DNA of 64,000 nt from Ischnura elegans (GCF_921293095.1 NC_060254.1:105548917-105612916), one strand, 5' to 3'; shown: positions 46,340 to 60,878, counted from the first letter of the stretch. The notes: generated by a model from the sequence alone, not told the origin. Made by a program: numbers and translations.

Positions 46340-49300
46340 ACCATGCTAGCTGATGGCGCTTGGCTTAAATAAGGATTATTAATACTTAATCAAACGGGGA
46401 AAACTGTCCTACCTTAGCCTGTTTTAAAAGGTGATTATTAAGACATGTTTCCCTGATCTCTGTTCCTCATGCATGCATTTGTAACCTCAGACGCTGTAAA
46501 ACTCCTATCTACTCGTATAGAAACTGTGACGTTACGTGGAGTGGCATCGTATGGGCGCCAATCTGGCCTCTTTCAAATGAGGATAAAATTGACCCTTGCC
46601 ATTCGTCTAAACCGGTATTTCTAAAACCAAATAATTTGTATATTATGAATACAGTAATGGTGGGTAAGGCATCGCAATCGACGCCTTTCGTTTTCTTTGA
46701 TGAAGGAAACTACCCTATTATACAAAATGATCATCGACTTACCCCGAAATATTTACCCTGACAAGTATGGAATTCTGTCGGGCGTGATGCTTAGAGATAA
46801 ATAGCGACCGCCTATGATAAAATAAAAAAGGGAGATAAAATTGCATCCGCCAGTCCAGCAGTCCGGAGACGGCTGCTGGCTGCGGGGATCACCGTACTCA
46901 ACGGATGTTGGAAAGTGAATCTTTTAAACTAGGCGATTGATATAAAATCTATAATTAGACACGAACCCTTCTTTTCGTGAGCTACGTGTTTAAACAAATT
47001 TCACAATTAGAAACCTGCACTAACGGCGAATTTCTTTAAGAGCTATTTGACATGCATTCATTTAATGAATTTTAAAATAAGAAAAAGAGAATGTATGTAA
47101 TTGTTTCTTGAGGTAACACTCTGGGGTCTAGTTGCTGTGATAACTAGAGTTATATATTTATATCAGTCATAACTAATTGCTCCCTGTGTAACCGGGTACA
47201 AATGCTAGTGGAGGCGGAGATTTTTCAAATATTGCACCTTGCTTGCCGTAGCACTTTGAGGACGGCGTTTGGAACACATCCCTCTGTTCTTCGGAGGGTA
47301 TGACAAGCCGCCATAACAATGAATACTTACCACAAATACTGACTTGATAGAACTACCATGGAACTGCTTTTTCTTTACCTCTTCACTCTTTCTGCTGCTC
47401 CTCCATAGTGGCTGATGTTTTCACTTTATTTATTATTAAAATATTGTTATACATTTAATTTTCTAAAATCAAGTAAGTGATTCTGATGGGTTGTTACAAA
47501 ATTCTAATGGCTCAAATTATGGAATCAACAAAAATTATCGTTAGAATCTTTTACAGCAAACTTGGGCATTGCCAAAAAATTGATCCATGAACCTCATTAA
47601 TTAAGCTACAATAGATAAATACATAAATATCTCGCTACAGTATCTATTCGTCGTCAAGCCTAGTCAATAAGTTATTATTATTTAATACATTTATTAGTGA
47701 CAATGTGTCAAACATGGTTAAGTCAAAATCATCTGGAACTCTCTTCTTCCGTGATGCCTTGTGATATGGTATTCGTCCGAAACTTAAGGGAAGCCGATAA
47801 AACCCCCAAATAGACCACCGTGTCCTCATCAGGGCTGGTGAATAGATGGCGTAGAGTGTCCGCTGTGTTCTCTTGCGTCGCGCTCTCGTTGTCCTTTGCA
47901 TTATTCGTACAGCGGATTTCATGGTGATGCTATTTGTGAGGTGCTGTGTTTTAAATAAATCGGAATTAGTCCACTACATTATAACAATCTTTTATGATTG
48001 AAAAAACTCGTCCTTTTTGTTATAGCCTAGACAATAAGGCTCAGGTCATTGAGATAATTTACAATATATGTTTAAATTCAATCGTGGAGAACAGTTCCCA
48101 TAAGTTCCCATTGCCACACCAATTGTTTTATGGCCACATGCGCATTTTTCAGGAAGTAATTGAACATTTATTATTTATATTATTGATTGAATCATTTATG
48201 TTCTCAACTAATAGACTTAGTAATTAGAGAATAAAAGAGAGACAAGATGCCGCTGAAGGAAGGTAGATAGGAGAGAAATACATGGTACTTAATGGGCGTA
48301 AGATGAAATTTAGAATGATTTAATAAAGTAGGTTTTATGCTATATCAAATTGGAATTTTAAGTATTTCATGTTATCTTATATTGGCTTGGTCGCGTAGAA
48401 ATTTTCTTTCAGAAACATGTGGCAGATATTAACTTCGACGATGTTGTGAATTTTGGATTAATTTTGTCTCGAGCACCTACCTCACATGTGACTCTAAAAA
48501 AACTTTATAAAGAAGAAGACCAATGGACATCAAGTCATATTAGAATCACATGATGACCAATGAAAAATATATTCAATCGTGTGAAAAGAAGTTACTCTAA
48601 ATTTTAAGATTAAGTAGCGCTCAGATAGTATGAGTTTCATGGAAGACTACCTGAGATTAGAATTTGATGAAAGGAACGATTTTCCCCTCCACACCCTCCT
48701 TACCACAAGCTCAGTCATCTGAGAACATAAGTTGTCCGTTTAAGGCTCGTAGCAAGCCTCATTAACAATATCACAGCCATTGATTCTCTCGCGTTGTGAG
48801 AACCATGGAGCAAAAAGAACGAAATTTGATGAATGGGAATTGAAATTTCTTGTCCTTCATGCTTTTAAAAGAGATATATAAAAAAATCAACTGTGGCCAA
48901 GGTTGAGACGTATAACATACTTATGACATATGACATGACACCTGAAAGAAAGATACATCATAAGCAATGGAGGCATTAAAAATCACCAAGCAAACAAATG
49001 AAATTCAGTCGAATTATTATGCTTCTTTGTTTTGGGACAAATGAGGCGTGTTACTTTTTGATTTCATTCTGCCGGGTTTCACGATAAATGCAAATGCTTG
49101 GTCGATTGCGCGGAGCCATTCAAAATAAAATAAGAGGCGTGCTGAATTCTGTAAGTGTTCTGATGCATGACACCGCCCGTCTCCTAAGCGCTTGTGCTAC
49201 CCAACTGTTCTTTGAGCAATTTCAATGGGGCGTTTACGATAACCCTCCTTTCCAATAATGAACTTGCGATTTTTGACTTGCATATTTCGCGGAGTGACAA

Positions 49301-50400
49301 TTTGGCTAGGAAAAAGCGTTTAAAAGCGGACAATTAGATTCAGGAAAGCGGTGAAATCATTGAAAGGCATTCGCAGCAACGTCCTATGGAGAACAACCTT
49401 CGCCGAGGCCATTGCATCGAAAATGAAGCAAATGTGTACTTATTGTTTAGCAATGAAATGATTTATGTTCGATCACTTATTCTTTTAGTCATGACCCATT
49501 GGAGATAGAAAAAAACAGCCCTCGGTAATGAGAAAGAACATACAAAGAATAATTAAAAAATAAGCAATACTCAGGTACAGGATATTAAATCAGGAAGATC
49601 AAAGAGATGACAGAAAATACTGAACACGAATGAAAATAATCAGGTATATAACATTAGCCATTACATCTTAACTATCTATACTTGAGGTGGTTGGTTGGTC
49701 GGGGGATCAGAAAACTAAAATCCTCGTCACCTACCGCCATCGCACCAACCTCCACCTACGCATAAAATTATGCAATAAATAAAAGCGGTGATGGCATAAG
49801 ATAAGTAATGTATTCCAGTTCTGGATAGCACAGTTCATCCTATAAAAAGGAAGTCACATTCGGATGGAAGTTAATCCCGTGATACTTTATAGTTGAGTTG
49901 AAACTTTAAAGCTCACTATAATAATCGAATTAGAACTTATCATGAAAAACATTTATCACATGTTTCTTGCGTGTATAATGATTAAGAAGTTCTCCTTGGT
50001 GTTTATGTTTGGTAATAGGATACATAAAACGTGAAAGGAAATGTGTAAACTTAAATATATAAACTTAAGAATTCACCGTGTAACCAATCCAATTAAGCAG
50101 GCGATTGAACAGAAATTACAGCATGTTCTAAATCTTCTAATTCAACATAATTCTCTGCGTGCCACTTTTCGGATGTTTGGCAGGGGATGATTAATCACCA
50201 TCTTGCAGCATGCAAGAGGACCACCGCTCCCGAACCGCACGGTCATTGTAATATTACGCATAATGGCATAATATACGTCCATATCAGGGGCTTTGGGTCA
50301 TCGATTCACGTGTTCACTCTTACTTGTAATTTCATTTGCTTTAACACAGTTAAGTTAACATAAGATCTCACTCTGCGACTATTCGCAGGAAAACGAACCT
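46340..50400. other. Unassigned AT-rich DNA
   Basis: No gene could be supported. The minus frame at 47,644-47,922 contains RRKRTQRTLYAIYSPALMRT but no recognisable domain. Confidence 0.4.
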
Positions 50401-50439
50401 TGTGAACAATGCATGTGACGTAACGAGAGGGATGTATAG

Positions 50440-51480
50440 GGTCTCATTTGTTGTGCCCTGACTCCCTTTCCCCCATCCCCTCTACTTCTCCTTCAATACC
50501 TCCCCTTAACAACCAGCTCTCCACCCAACGACGCGCAAACCGAGCCTCTCACGAACGCATTCGCGATGCGCTTGGACTCGAAATCAGTCCAACAATTTTG
50601 ACTCTGACTTGAGCTATTTGTTCACGGCAACCTCCCCTGATATCCTAAGTGATTCCCCGCCCTCTTTACCTCTCAGGACTGTATGTTAGAAGCAGTGCGT
50701 CACTTTGAGTTTTCCCCTAATTCCTCATTCCATCATACCTAGTTAAGTTTGAGCCTCACAGCAGTTCGGATAGGGTAAGGAGGTGTGTCCTCCCTCGCAG
50801 AAGGGTACGGGTAAGTCCTATTCTCGTAAATAACCTATTAATCCATGATAACCTACAAATTTAATCATAATTGTTCATTATTTTTGATCAAGAAGGAAAC
50901 ATTCTTTGGAAAATTATTTGGACACAATTATTGGAGTTTTTGTACCCACATCCTTGGTTTCGACTTCATGTTACTTCCGAGTATAATGATTAAGAACCTT
51001 TCCTTTCATCAGTACCAAATTTTTAGTGCTATAGCTTAAAGCTACTTCTTGTTCTTTTTACAGTTTACAAAAGGTGGAGTGAACAATTCAATTAATTCAG
51101 TGATTGACAGTGCAATCCTAAAATCAAGTTGCCAACGATCTCTTCAAGCCTTTTCGTCAACGTTTGGATAATAATAAATCGTTCTTCATCACGATGAAAG
51201 CAGTGTGCATGTCTCTTGGAATAATGTGAAGCTACCAGAATGTGTTACTTAGCGGCTAAAGAGTGAAGTGAAAGTGTCAAGGTTCCATCAAATAATTCAT
51301 TGTCAGTGTTGTGTTCAATGTGAAGTGCTTGTGAATACAAGTACTTTGGGGTGTCGCTGTTTTAAAGCTGAGCTCTGTCGTCGATGGACCTGGAAGCAAG
51401 TAGAAGTTAGGGAGTCTTCTCCTCTTGCAGTTTTATTCAACATGGAGGTTAAACAATTTTTGCAGAAAATAATTTAAAAC
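50440..51480 (+). ncRNA. Candidate host transcript: first exon and second exon
   Basis: A GC-richer, CpG-containing stretch (50,450-50,640) precedes a strong donor at 50,811 (TACGG-GTAAGT). A pyrimidine tract and acceptor (CTTTTTACAG) at 51,062-51,063 open a possible second exon. That exon has no long reading frame except a 69-residue frame with no known domain, so it may be 5' untranslated or non-coding RNA. Promoter and transcription are inferred. Confidence 0.3.
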
Positions 51481-51489
51481 AGAAGTGAT

Positions 51490-54400
51490 ATAGCTCCATT
51501 TTTTTCCGAGGAGAAGGAAAATTCTTTGACCCAATTCGCGGAGTCTCCTGAAAATGAAAAATATTTCAGGAGTTTATTCGTAGAGTGTCTTTGAATGTTG
51601 GAGCTATCGGTTTTTGTAGTATGGCGGGGTGAATAAAAAAGGATTTTCAGATTAGTTCAATAGGTATAAATTTCCTAGTACTGCTCTTTCGCTATCGCGT
51701 GATCTGGCCACCAATTTCTACAGGTTCGACTATGTTGATTTAAGATGCCTTGGGATGAATATTCCTAATGCTCGTATAGAGATTCGTAATGATCCAATGC
51801 TTTGATTTTACACCCCATACTGATCAGCTATTTATAACAGTTTTTAATTAGTAAAGTGTCTGAAAATGCAATCAGTGTCGTGTACACTAAGTTCTCAAAA
51901 AGGTTTTTTTTCAGTGAAAAAAGGGTCGGATAGAAAAGAACAACTGAATCACCTCTTTGGTAAAGAGAGTTGAAGTGAGAAAGGTGTTTGGTTGGTAAAA
52001 GTAGATAAGCTTCTTCTCCACTTCTCACTGCGCTTTTAACACATGAATGTGCAAATCTACGTGAGGCAGTATATAACCGTATGACTCGCTATAATCTAAA
52101 CCTTTTCTTTTGCGTGTTTCATGGTATATACCTTGATTTGATCCCTTGCGTGCCGACCGTGTAAATCTCAGACAAAACGCACGCCATAATAGTGCTAATT
52201 AAATATTTCTGCCACATTTGCTTCGTTCACTTTTTTATCCAAAATAAACCCTTCTCCATATTTTTCCTTCGTCGTTTACTTCACAGAAAAATCGAAAAAG
52301 TTTGAAAGCTGAAGTAAACCACGATGCATTTCCCCTTGTACTGACATAACTCGTGAGTTGCGAAAGAATATTATTATATATTGACAGAATACTTAGTCGG
52401 ATTATCTCATGTTTAAAAGTTACGAGGCGGACGAATTGTATCTCTTCAGCTTTTGTTGACTACGACCATTGTCATTAAATAACACAATACTGATAAGCAA
52501 ACCACGCTGGCAAAGTCTGAATTACACATTCAGAAATATTCCCATGCAGAAACGCGTTGATTAGGTGACCAAGCTAATACCAATGAACTTGGCTTGTGCT
52601 GAAGTTGAAATTCATTGATTATTTCCGTACAGATTTTTCTTGAAATTTGCAATAATGTTAGTGTCGCATCATTGTGGCTTCGATGAACTGTTGCGAAATC
52701 TCCTTCACTTTAACCTCTCCAAACACAGAACTTAGAATAGGCATGCCTGCTGGCGCCAAGAATTGGGGCCTAAAATCCGTAATAATTCTAGTCGACAATG
52801 GTTTTATTTCGGGGAAAATAAAACAAAAATTTGCATTAATTTAAAACATGTTTAAACCTACTCAAGATGCCAGTTTTTATGCCTTTCCTGAAGAACAAAA
52901 TTTGCTATATCAAAGATAATTAATTTGAGTCGTTACAAAATGATTAAATCTAATGATGAAATCATAACGACATGACTTACCTTGAGTAAAATTCGAAGAT
53001 GAAGACCAAGATCCTTCACGGAAGAAATCAATTTCATCTGTCCTTCATTACGCTATCCTTGAAGTGGTAACTTTTGCTGGTGACTTATATCTTAAGTTGG
53101 TTCGTAATGAACCATTTAGCAATCTCTGTGTATAAAGAAGACGGCATCAGGTTACTCCATCCGTTGGCCCAAGTTGAACTTGGCTATCAGGGAAACGAAT
53201 CTGCGAATGACCAGAAAAATAAATACTACTATGTTATTTTTATAATTCAATCAAGAGCTACTAATTTCATCGGCGTGTACATTAAAGTATAATGCCATAA
53301 TTATTCAGGCTTAGTTAGCGACACTACTTTGAGGCCAAGAAAGGTTTGATAGCTACTAACTAACGCCATTATAAATGAACAAATGTAAAAGCGAGCATGC
53401 AAGTCTTCGATATTTTATCGATATCCGTGGCATAGTGGAAGAAGATGATCACATTGCGGACTTAATTGAAAAGCATAGATCATATAGAAGACTGAAGATC
53501 TTCGAAGCAATTGAAAGCTCTGTTTTGAACTGTCCAGATTTAATTGTTTACGCTCGGCTAATTACCAAAATGGAAAATATTTTTGGGTGTTATTTGAATG
53601 CTTTTTTGCGATTAAACTTAAGGCAGCAATTATGAGATTATCGACCCATTCGCAGCTGGCTTACAACGGACAAATGGATAGAACATTTCCGTTTCATGGA
53701 ATCTTTACCACCGAAATAATGCGTAGAGAAGGAGTATTAATCTAAGCAATGCATTGAACCATGATTGAATTGAAACTACTAATGCTCAGTGTGGTTTTCA
53801 TACCTAAATATTCGATAAATTTGAAACATCTGTGACAAATAATGGATCGTAAAGGTGAGATTTTTATGCGCTATTGAGAACACATAAATACTTATCCCAT
53901 ATGTACAAATCCCATAGCGTGATTAGCTCTTATCGCTCGCGAACTCACTAAATATCTCCGCTAATCACTGTCGTATGGAGTAAGTTTACATGGTGAGCTA
54001 CATTAGTAACATGTTAATGCTTGAGGACAATCATGATTAGAATTACTTTCTCTGTTCACCATCTCATAAAAATTACTTGTGCTCACTTACCTCAGTCAAA
54101 ACCGCTGCATTTCTTCCAAGTATTTCTGTTGATATGTACGTCGTATAATCGCTCTCCATCCTCGTTTAGGCATAATGAGACGGTGACTTCAACGAACGAA
54201 GGAACGTTTAAAACAGTCCAGGAAATGAATTCAACAAATTGAAAACATTCAGAAGTGTGACTCTGCCGAAAGGACGGTTGGTGCTTTCTTCGTAAATAAG
54301 AGGAAGGGGAGGTACTGCTTTGCGGACGACAGTTGAATGCGGACCGTTGATGTACTGTTATTCGTAATGCGGTGACCTGTTTTGCAAACGTACCTAATGA
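51490..54400. other. Unassigned AT-rich DNA
   Basis: The only frame of note is 53,375-53,635 (+), 86 residues with a helical look (YFIDIRGIVEEDDHIADLIE), which I cannot assign. Nothing else is supported. Confidence 0.35.
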
Positions 54401-54689
54401 CCTTCACACATGACTAGAAAATTCTGGAACATTGATCACGTGTGTTTCGACCGTTGGCCGCTCGAGAATTTCCGCGCTAATTTTGTATAATAGCTGAATC
54501 ATTCGAACGAATCTTATTGGCCGAACGTTTTATTGATTTTCCGCGCGATACATTTTTTAATTATAATAAAAAATATTACCGTATTTATTGATGTACTTCA
54601 TTGGATAAAATTTCAAAGGACCCACATCTTAGATATTCAGCGCTTTTTTTCGGTTTTTTGTTGATTAAATAAATAAATCGGTTCGAAAT

Positions 54690-54775
54690 CATCGTGACGT
54701 CACAGGCACACGTCACGTGGCTGACGTAGTGTCGGAACGTCCCCTCCCTCCTATTCTGGACTTCAGTTCGCGGCA
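54690..54775 (+). promoter_or_regulatory. Candidate promoter with CRE and E-box
   Basis: A perfect CRE (TGACGTCA, 54,695-54,702), an E-box CACGTG (54,714-54,719) and a half-CRE (TGACGTA, 54,722) sit within 35 bp, just upstream of a candidate first exon ending in a strong donor. The region is CpG-rich compared with its surroundings. No TATA box is obvious. Which factors bind is inference. Confidence 0.45.
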
Positions 54776-54795
54776 AGCTCTCTTGGGATTAAGAG
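54740..54795 (+). other. Candidate first exon (5' end approximate)
   Basis: It ends AAGAG before donor GTGAGTACC at 54,796. It holds no reading frame of note and is probably 5' untranslated. The transcription start is not visible, so the left limit is a guess. Confidence 0.4.
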
Positions 54796-56019
54796 GTGAG
54801 TACCTTAATTACTTGTTTGGTGATTCATTTTCATATTATTTTCAATGCACTTTCATTGTACTCTTTAAAGTGTAGGATCCTTCGCAAATGCAATTTGTTC
54901 AATTCCATTCAGTTATCGAGATTAGAGTGGCATATATTTTGAGTCACAATATTTATAACGCCAACTACCTCCATATTCCAACTTTATTACCATGTGCCCG
55001 AAGTTAATATTAGTGTCGGAGTAGTTTTTTTAAAGAACGCTAGTGATAGGGAAATCTCCTCTCGGATTAAAGCCATCCTGTTTTCATTCTTAATCCTGTG
55101 ACTTTTGAATTGAAATAATTTTTTTTGTGAAAATTGGATGTTGGACGTCATTGGACGAAATTCCATAATACTAGATTTATTGCCATTACGAATATTCGAT
55201 CATTCGATTCGTTTGACCTTTGACAAAGCATCTACATTCGTTAGGAATATGTGTAAATTATAACAGTTACATTCTGATATGATGTGTCGTCATTTGAAAT
55301 GAGTAAGTAGTTTTATCTTTACATTTATCGAGGCTTTTAGAACATCAAATATTTCGATTTGATTGCAGGAATTATGATCCGTAAGGCACTCTGATAGCTT
55401 ACTTCTAGTACTTCAGCAGGTTAGTTACTATTTTGACGAATGTCATAATGATGAATTTTATCGCGTTGACTGTAGGTATAAGATATTAACATTAGATTGG
55501 AGCAGTGTATTTCATGCCAGCCACGCTGCTTCGTTGTTGATTGTGAGAGACCATTACATTTCAAAATGAAGCTTCTATCCGCGATTTCTTTAGTTGTTAG
55601 CCATTAGGATCCCTTATTCATGCTTTTACTATAATTGGTACCTGAATGGCGAGTTATTCCACGTAAGTAATTAATGTTTCAACGAGGTATTTTAAAAAGT
55701 CCTTGTTATTTGAACCTAGGAAATTGCAGTTAACTTATTTCGTTAATACAAGCACCAGCCTCTCCGGAACCACTCCGCAATAATTTATCACATAATTTTG
55801 ATGATGAGGAAAAGTAATAGAATATTAGAGGTCTTAATTGGATTTACAGCACTTCACTTGGCAATATATTTTTTCCACTTACTTCACCTTTGGAGTCGTT
55901 AGTACGATAATTTGTTGTAGCCTTTAATATCAACATAATCTTTAAGTTATGCTCCATGTAAAGTGTATATTTTTGTCGCGTGAATATTGTCAGCCTTTAA
56001 CGCGAACTTTTCTTTTCAG

Positions 56020-56124
56020 GTCCTCCATTGAATAGGGGTGGCGGATCAGTTCCGTGAAACGGTTGGGGTTGAATGGGGCATTTGCGAAGTGGTTTCAAGG
56101 AAGAGGAAGACTGAAGAAATATGG
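56020..56124 (+). other. Candidate second exon ending in ATG
   Basis: It follows a pyrimidine tract and acceptor (CTTTTCTTTTCAG). It ends GAAGAAATATG directly at donor GTGAGTC (56,125). If ATG at 56,122-56,124 is the start codon, coding begins at the exon edge and continues outside what I can recognise. Purine-rich near the end. With the first exon it suggests the 5' end of a host gene pointing right, but downstream exons were not found before 59.4 kb. Confidence 0.42.
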
Positions 56125-59100
56125 TGAGTCAATATCATTCACTTCATATGATAGGCCTTTGAATATTCCAATGCATAAATATTTGACTTCTCTATATCTC
56201 TGTTAGTAACTAATTAAGAACTAAATCCTGTGCGGTGCGCAAAAATTAACTTCTTCTGTGATAATTTTTATGATGATATTTCATCATTTCCTATTTTATA
56301 ATAGTGTTTTGCGCTACGAATTCTCAGCTGTTTACTGGTATAAATATCCGGGACTATGAAGGCGAAGAGGAATTAAATCTGTTTTAATTTTACGTAGTTC
56401 AGGTGAATTTTGCGAGGTTCATTTTAGCATTTAAACATGCCACGGTCTCCCAAATGCTCTTTCATATCCTTCATTTTTGGTTTCTTAAATACGAAATCAG
56501 ACGTCTTACTTTTCCGCTCTTACCAACCACTTGTCATTCGAGGATTGACTTCCTTAGAGCATCAAGTTTTTCAAGATAAGTTCGATTACAATGGTGTGTA
56601 TTCTACTTTAAGTATTGACTAGGCTTCTATTCTCTCCCACTCTTCTGAGGAATCCCGCAGTCCTCACTAGAACGATGCATTTCATTTTCATACAGCCGAA
56701 TAATACCCATCAGTTTCTTCACTGCTGTCATTGCCCATGATTCATTGCCATAGAGAAGCATACTCGAATTGTATGTTCTGATAAAATATTTCCAAACTTA
56801 ATTTTCATCATAAAATTTCCTGCTTTTCTAAGCAAATTGATGGTTTATTTTTTCTGGAAAGTATTTTTGCCCTGGGCTGTCCTACTGATTATTTCTCTTT
56901 TGTTTTTACAATTGATTATTCTGCCTCCGAAATATTTAAACTGGTGACCTCTTCCAATCTTTCTTTCACTAGTTTTATTCTATTCTTAACTTCCTGCCGT
57001 TTGCTACACTCTAGTATTTGATGGTGATTTTCAGATGGCATTGGTCGTTGTTCTGCCCACCTTTACTAGAATGTTTTTCTATTTTACAAATATTATAAGC
57101 GTGTCTCCTCGTGCATATTCATCCATGTAAACTCCCAATTTTTTCTTGGATGTAATCGGTGCCTTTTTAGTTGTAAACTATGAAAATTACGGGAGAAATA
57201 ACACCGCCTCAGATCACTTGACTTTTCTCCCAATACTTGATTCTTCATAGCTGGGCCCTATAATGTTGGCCCTACCCCTACTTGGTGTTTTTAAACGAAT
57301 TGTGGATCATTTATATGCCATTGTTAATTAACTTCATTCAAAATTATAAGTATGGAATTCCAATCCACACTACTGCTGCGTCAAATTATTCAAGGAAGAA
57401 AAAGACTAAAGGAATTTGGCGAGAAACTGGTCGACCTCTTCCAATGTTTTTTTCCCTAGTTTAATGCTATTCTTATGCTACACTCTAATGTATAATATTC
57501 GATATCCATTTAAATTGATTTCGTACTTAGTCGCCCTCCTATACACGTCTCATTCAGATATTCAATCCATCTCTTCATTTTTATTAGTCATCAGTCAAAA
57601 GTTCTCCGTTTTTGTCACTTGCGGTATTCATCATACGCTCATTAATTTGAAGAGATTCCCATAGCGAGCTTCTAGTTTTCCTTGCGCACGATGTTTTCAT
57701 ATTCCTCGACCGCTTTTCTCTGGCCTCCTTGACTTCATGTCAAATATCGTTCTTTATTCTCCTTTGAAATTCCACGGCTTAAGTATTCTTGTACTTCAGT
57801 GGTGCCTCAGTTAGATTCGAGACTTTTTGCGTGATCCATTCAGATTATTATCCTTCTCCCAAGAACTTCTTCAGCTGCTTCCAATAACCCACTGCTCAAG
57901 CGTTTCTGACTCTCTTCTTCTGATTTCTCGGTCACATCCGATGCTACTTTGGTCTACTCTGCGTCCTCAAATTACACTTGATACCGAGTTTTCGTAAATT
58001 TTTACTTGCCAAATGTTTTTCACCGCTTTCTTCAGTTTTTAATTTTTTTATTATTAAAGATGAGATAGCATTGTCGCTGATGAGAGCCTTAGGGTAACTT
58101 TTACCGTCATTTTTCAAGTTCTTTAATTGTTTTATTTTCGCTATCGTATCCTCCGTTAGTCGTTTTTTTTCCCTATAATCGCTTCACCTGGGCTGTTCTA
58201 CTGGTTATTTCTCTTTTGTTTCTACACCTGGTTATTCTGCTACCAGTGTTTGTTTCCCTGGTTTTATGCCATTCTTGACTCCTTGTGTTTTATTACACTG
58301 TAATATTTTATGATGATAATGTTTCCGACTCTCTTCCTCTGACTTCTCGGTCATATCCGATGCTATTTTGTTCCCCTCTACCTCCTGAAATTACACTTGA
58401 TATTCTTAATTTTTTTCCTACCAAATACTTTTCTCGGCTTTCTTAAGTTTTTATTTTATTATTTTTGGTAACATAACATCTCTATGGAGGCATAGTCTCG
58501 GTCGTTTTAAGCCTAAGGGTCACTTTTGCCGTCCATTTTATTGTCGATGAATCGTTTCATCTTCGTAGAATTTAATCAACTTAGAATATATCAAGTCCAC
58601 TATCACTTTCCTCTTTTTCTTCGACTGTGATCATTTTTTATTTTGTATTCGAAACCACTAGCTTGTGTTCTTTGTCAGTCTTTCATTTTGGATTTACATC
58701 ATCCCTGTTTCTCGGCTTTCCTCGCATCTTAAAATTCGTCAGTGACGGCATAAAATTCACCGAGAATAATTGCATTTTCTTCACCTCTAATCTGCATGAT
58801 TATTCCCGCTGTATCTTGATTCACTTACTCCACTTCTGCATTTCTTAGCAATTTTTTAGGTTTACAAACATTCGGAGATGCAGTAGTTATGGGTTTTGCT
58901 TTATATCTTAACCATTACCTACCTTTCATCATACATTTGGTGGCTTTTTAATTGTCGCTTTTGATAAGCATTATACTTATTACAGCATTAATATTTAGCG
59001 ATCCTTCGTGTATTAATCTGGAGCTTGCACTCCACAAGTCTCCCACTCCGGGCAACTGTATTTCGCCGATTCGTAGCTATGACATAAAGGGATAGTTGTG

Positions 59101-59430
59101 GTGGTCGACCTTAGCCTTCTACGTCGCAGTATTTTAGGCATTTAATTGACATTACGGCGCCTGTAGTGAGTAAAGTATCGATTTTTTAAATAATACTCTC
59201 GGATGTTTCGTTAAAATCCTTTCCATCATTTCTTCCGTTAGGGTGTAGCAAAGTTCAACCTATTAATACTTTACAGCCCCACCAACAAATTGATAGCGAT
59301 AATCGCTATGCCAACGAAAAAACTTTTAAGTCTATGTCGCTGCGTCAATTTTCGGGTGGCGCTAACATTTCCCGAAGAATGATGGTCGCATTCTGAAGTG
59401 AATCAGATGAAGTAGGAACTGTTATTCATA
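56125..59430 (+). other. Large intron or intergenic DNA
   Basis: AT-rich with pyrimidine-rich patches (56.6-58.8 kb). Similar text recurs at about 57,905-57,975 and 58,318-58,400 (GACTCTCTTC, TGACTTCTCGGTCA, ATCCGATGCTA), a small internal duplication. No coding exons found. Confidence 0.35.
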
Positions 59431-59449
59431 CATATTTATTGGTAGTGAA

Positions 59450-60320
59450 CCCAGATAGAAAGCCAGGCAATGGTGAAAAAAAAGAAATTCGGCTATTTAA
59501 GAATCAGTTAAAAACTTTTATTCATATATATTTATTGGTATTCGTTTCAGGGGGGAATGGGAGTTGGAGGAGTAGGTTGTTGAGTGCCTTTTCCGAATTA
59601 CGGTTTGACAAGTACGAATTATTTTAAGGCCGGTGTCTCTGTTGAGATTGTTCTTCTCCACTTTTTTTATTTCGATGGCTTCTCTGACGAGTCTTTTTTG
59701 AAAGCCTTTCACGTAGGCGACAATTTCTGTTCCTTTAAGGTCGATTGCGTGGCCCAGCGCTGCGTGTTCGGCTGCCGTGGACTTAATTGACTACCCCAGT
59801 TGAATTGCTCTCTCGTGTTCCTCCTGGCGTGTTCTAACTGATCTGCCAATGTAGTTCTTCCCACAGGTTTGACAAGGGATCCGGTAGACTCCTTCGACTT
59901 GTAGTGGAGCTCTGTCCTTGACGGGTTTTAAGAGATTTTTTATCTGCACGTGAGGAGAGAAGATTGTCCTTATCTGATATGTTCATAGGATATTTCCAAA
60001 TCTGTCCGTTGTCCTATTTATGTGCAGTAGACTTTCTTTTGGTCGCTGATGTTATTTGTTGAGGAGTTCGCTGTTTCTGCGGTGTCTGCTTTGTCCTCAA
60101 CATTCTTTTTCATGACCTTAATCAGTGCTCGTTAGATAATTCTTTCGTCGAATTCATTTCCCCGCAGAAAGGCCTCTAGTTTCCGCCTTTCTTCGGCAAA
60201 GTTGTTTTGGTCGATTATTGTGTTGGAGCGGTGACTCAGGGCGTTTACCACTCCATTTATTTGTGCTGAGTGATGAGTATATGCCCATGTTCAACTCTCC
60301 TCTTTGTACATTTGAGTTTT
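59450..60320 (-). pseudogene. Fourth Penelope-like element fragment
   Basis: In the minus sense it holds a linker block (HHSAQINGVVNALSHRSN, then EERRKLEAFLRGNEFDERII), then GVYRIPCQTCGKNYIGRSVR and RQEEHERAIQLG (GIY-YIG nuclease with intact GVY and YIG), a STAAEHAALGHAIDLK-like block, and RLVREAIEIKKVEKN to the C-terminus. Frameshifts and stops separate these pieces. The reverse transcriptase is gone. It is a distinct lineage from the 14-18 kb element. Confidence 0.82.
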
Positions 60321-60878
60321 CAATTGCATGTAGCCACCCACGAGCCCCACTTAACTGATGGAGCCGGGTCTGTGAAAAATCGGAATTAATGTCAGCAAAT
60401 GGAAAGCACTGAGGAAGAGCTTGGAAGTGTTTTCTTTCGGGCTCCGTGGCGAATAATTTCCTCTCTTTAGATTTTCCTGTCTTTAGAAAGTATTTGTACC
60501 TACCGTCTATGTATAACTACTACATTATATATTTGCGTTGTTGTTATAGATATATACTATATCTCCTCCTCTAGGATCATCAAAACTATTTCAACTAAGA
60601 ATACATCGTACGTAAGAACGCATAGTAAGAATAGAATATTTAATGCGTGTTGTCGATACTAAGCGTAAGAATTTAACTCAATCGAGGATTGACAGATATT
60701 GGTCGCATGCACACGATGATATAACTATGGCCACTTTCCTTGCTGATTTCCAAAGGTATTTATTTCCACATTTTTTTCAGCATTCAAGCAAAAAATACCA
60801 CTTTCGTCTGTCAACTATATATTTACTCTGTATCGAACAAGCCAATTCCTACGAATATTACATCTTTGGGGGTATCCA

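Noticed and set aside
47820..47850. CTGATGA (minus) as a hammerhead ribozyme core
   Set aside because: No GAAA strand or matching stems follow.
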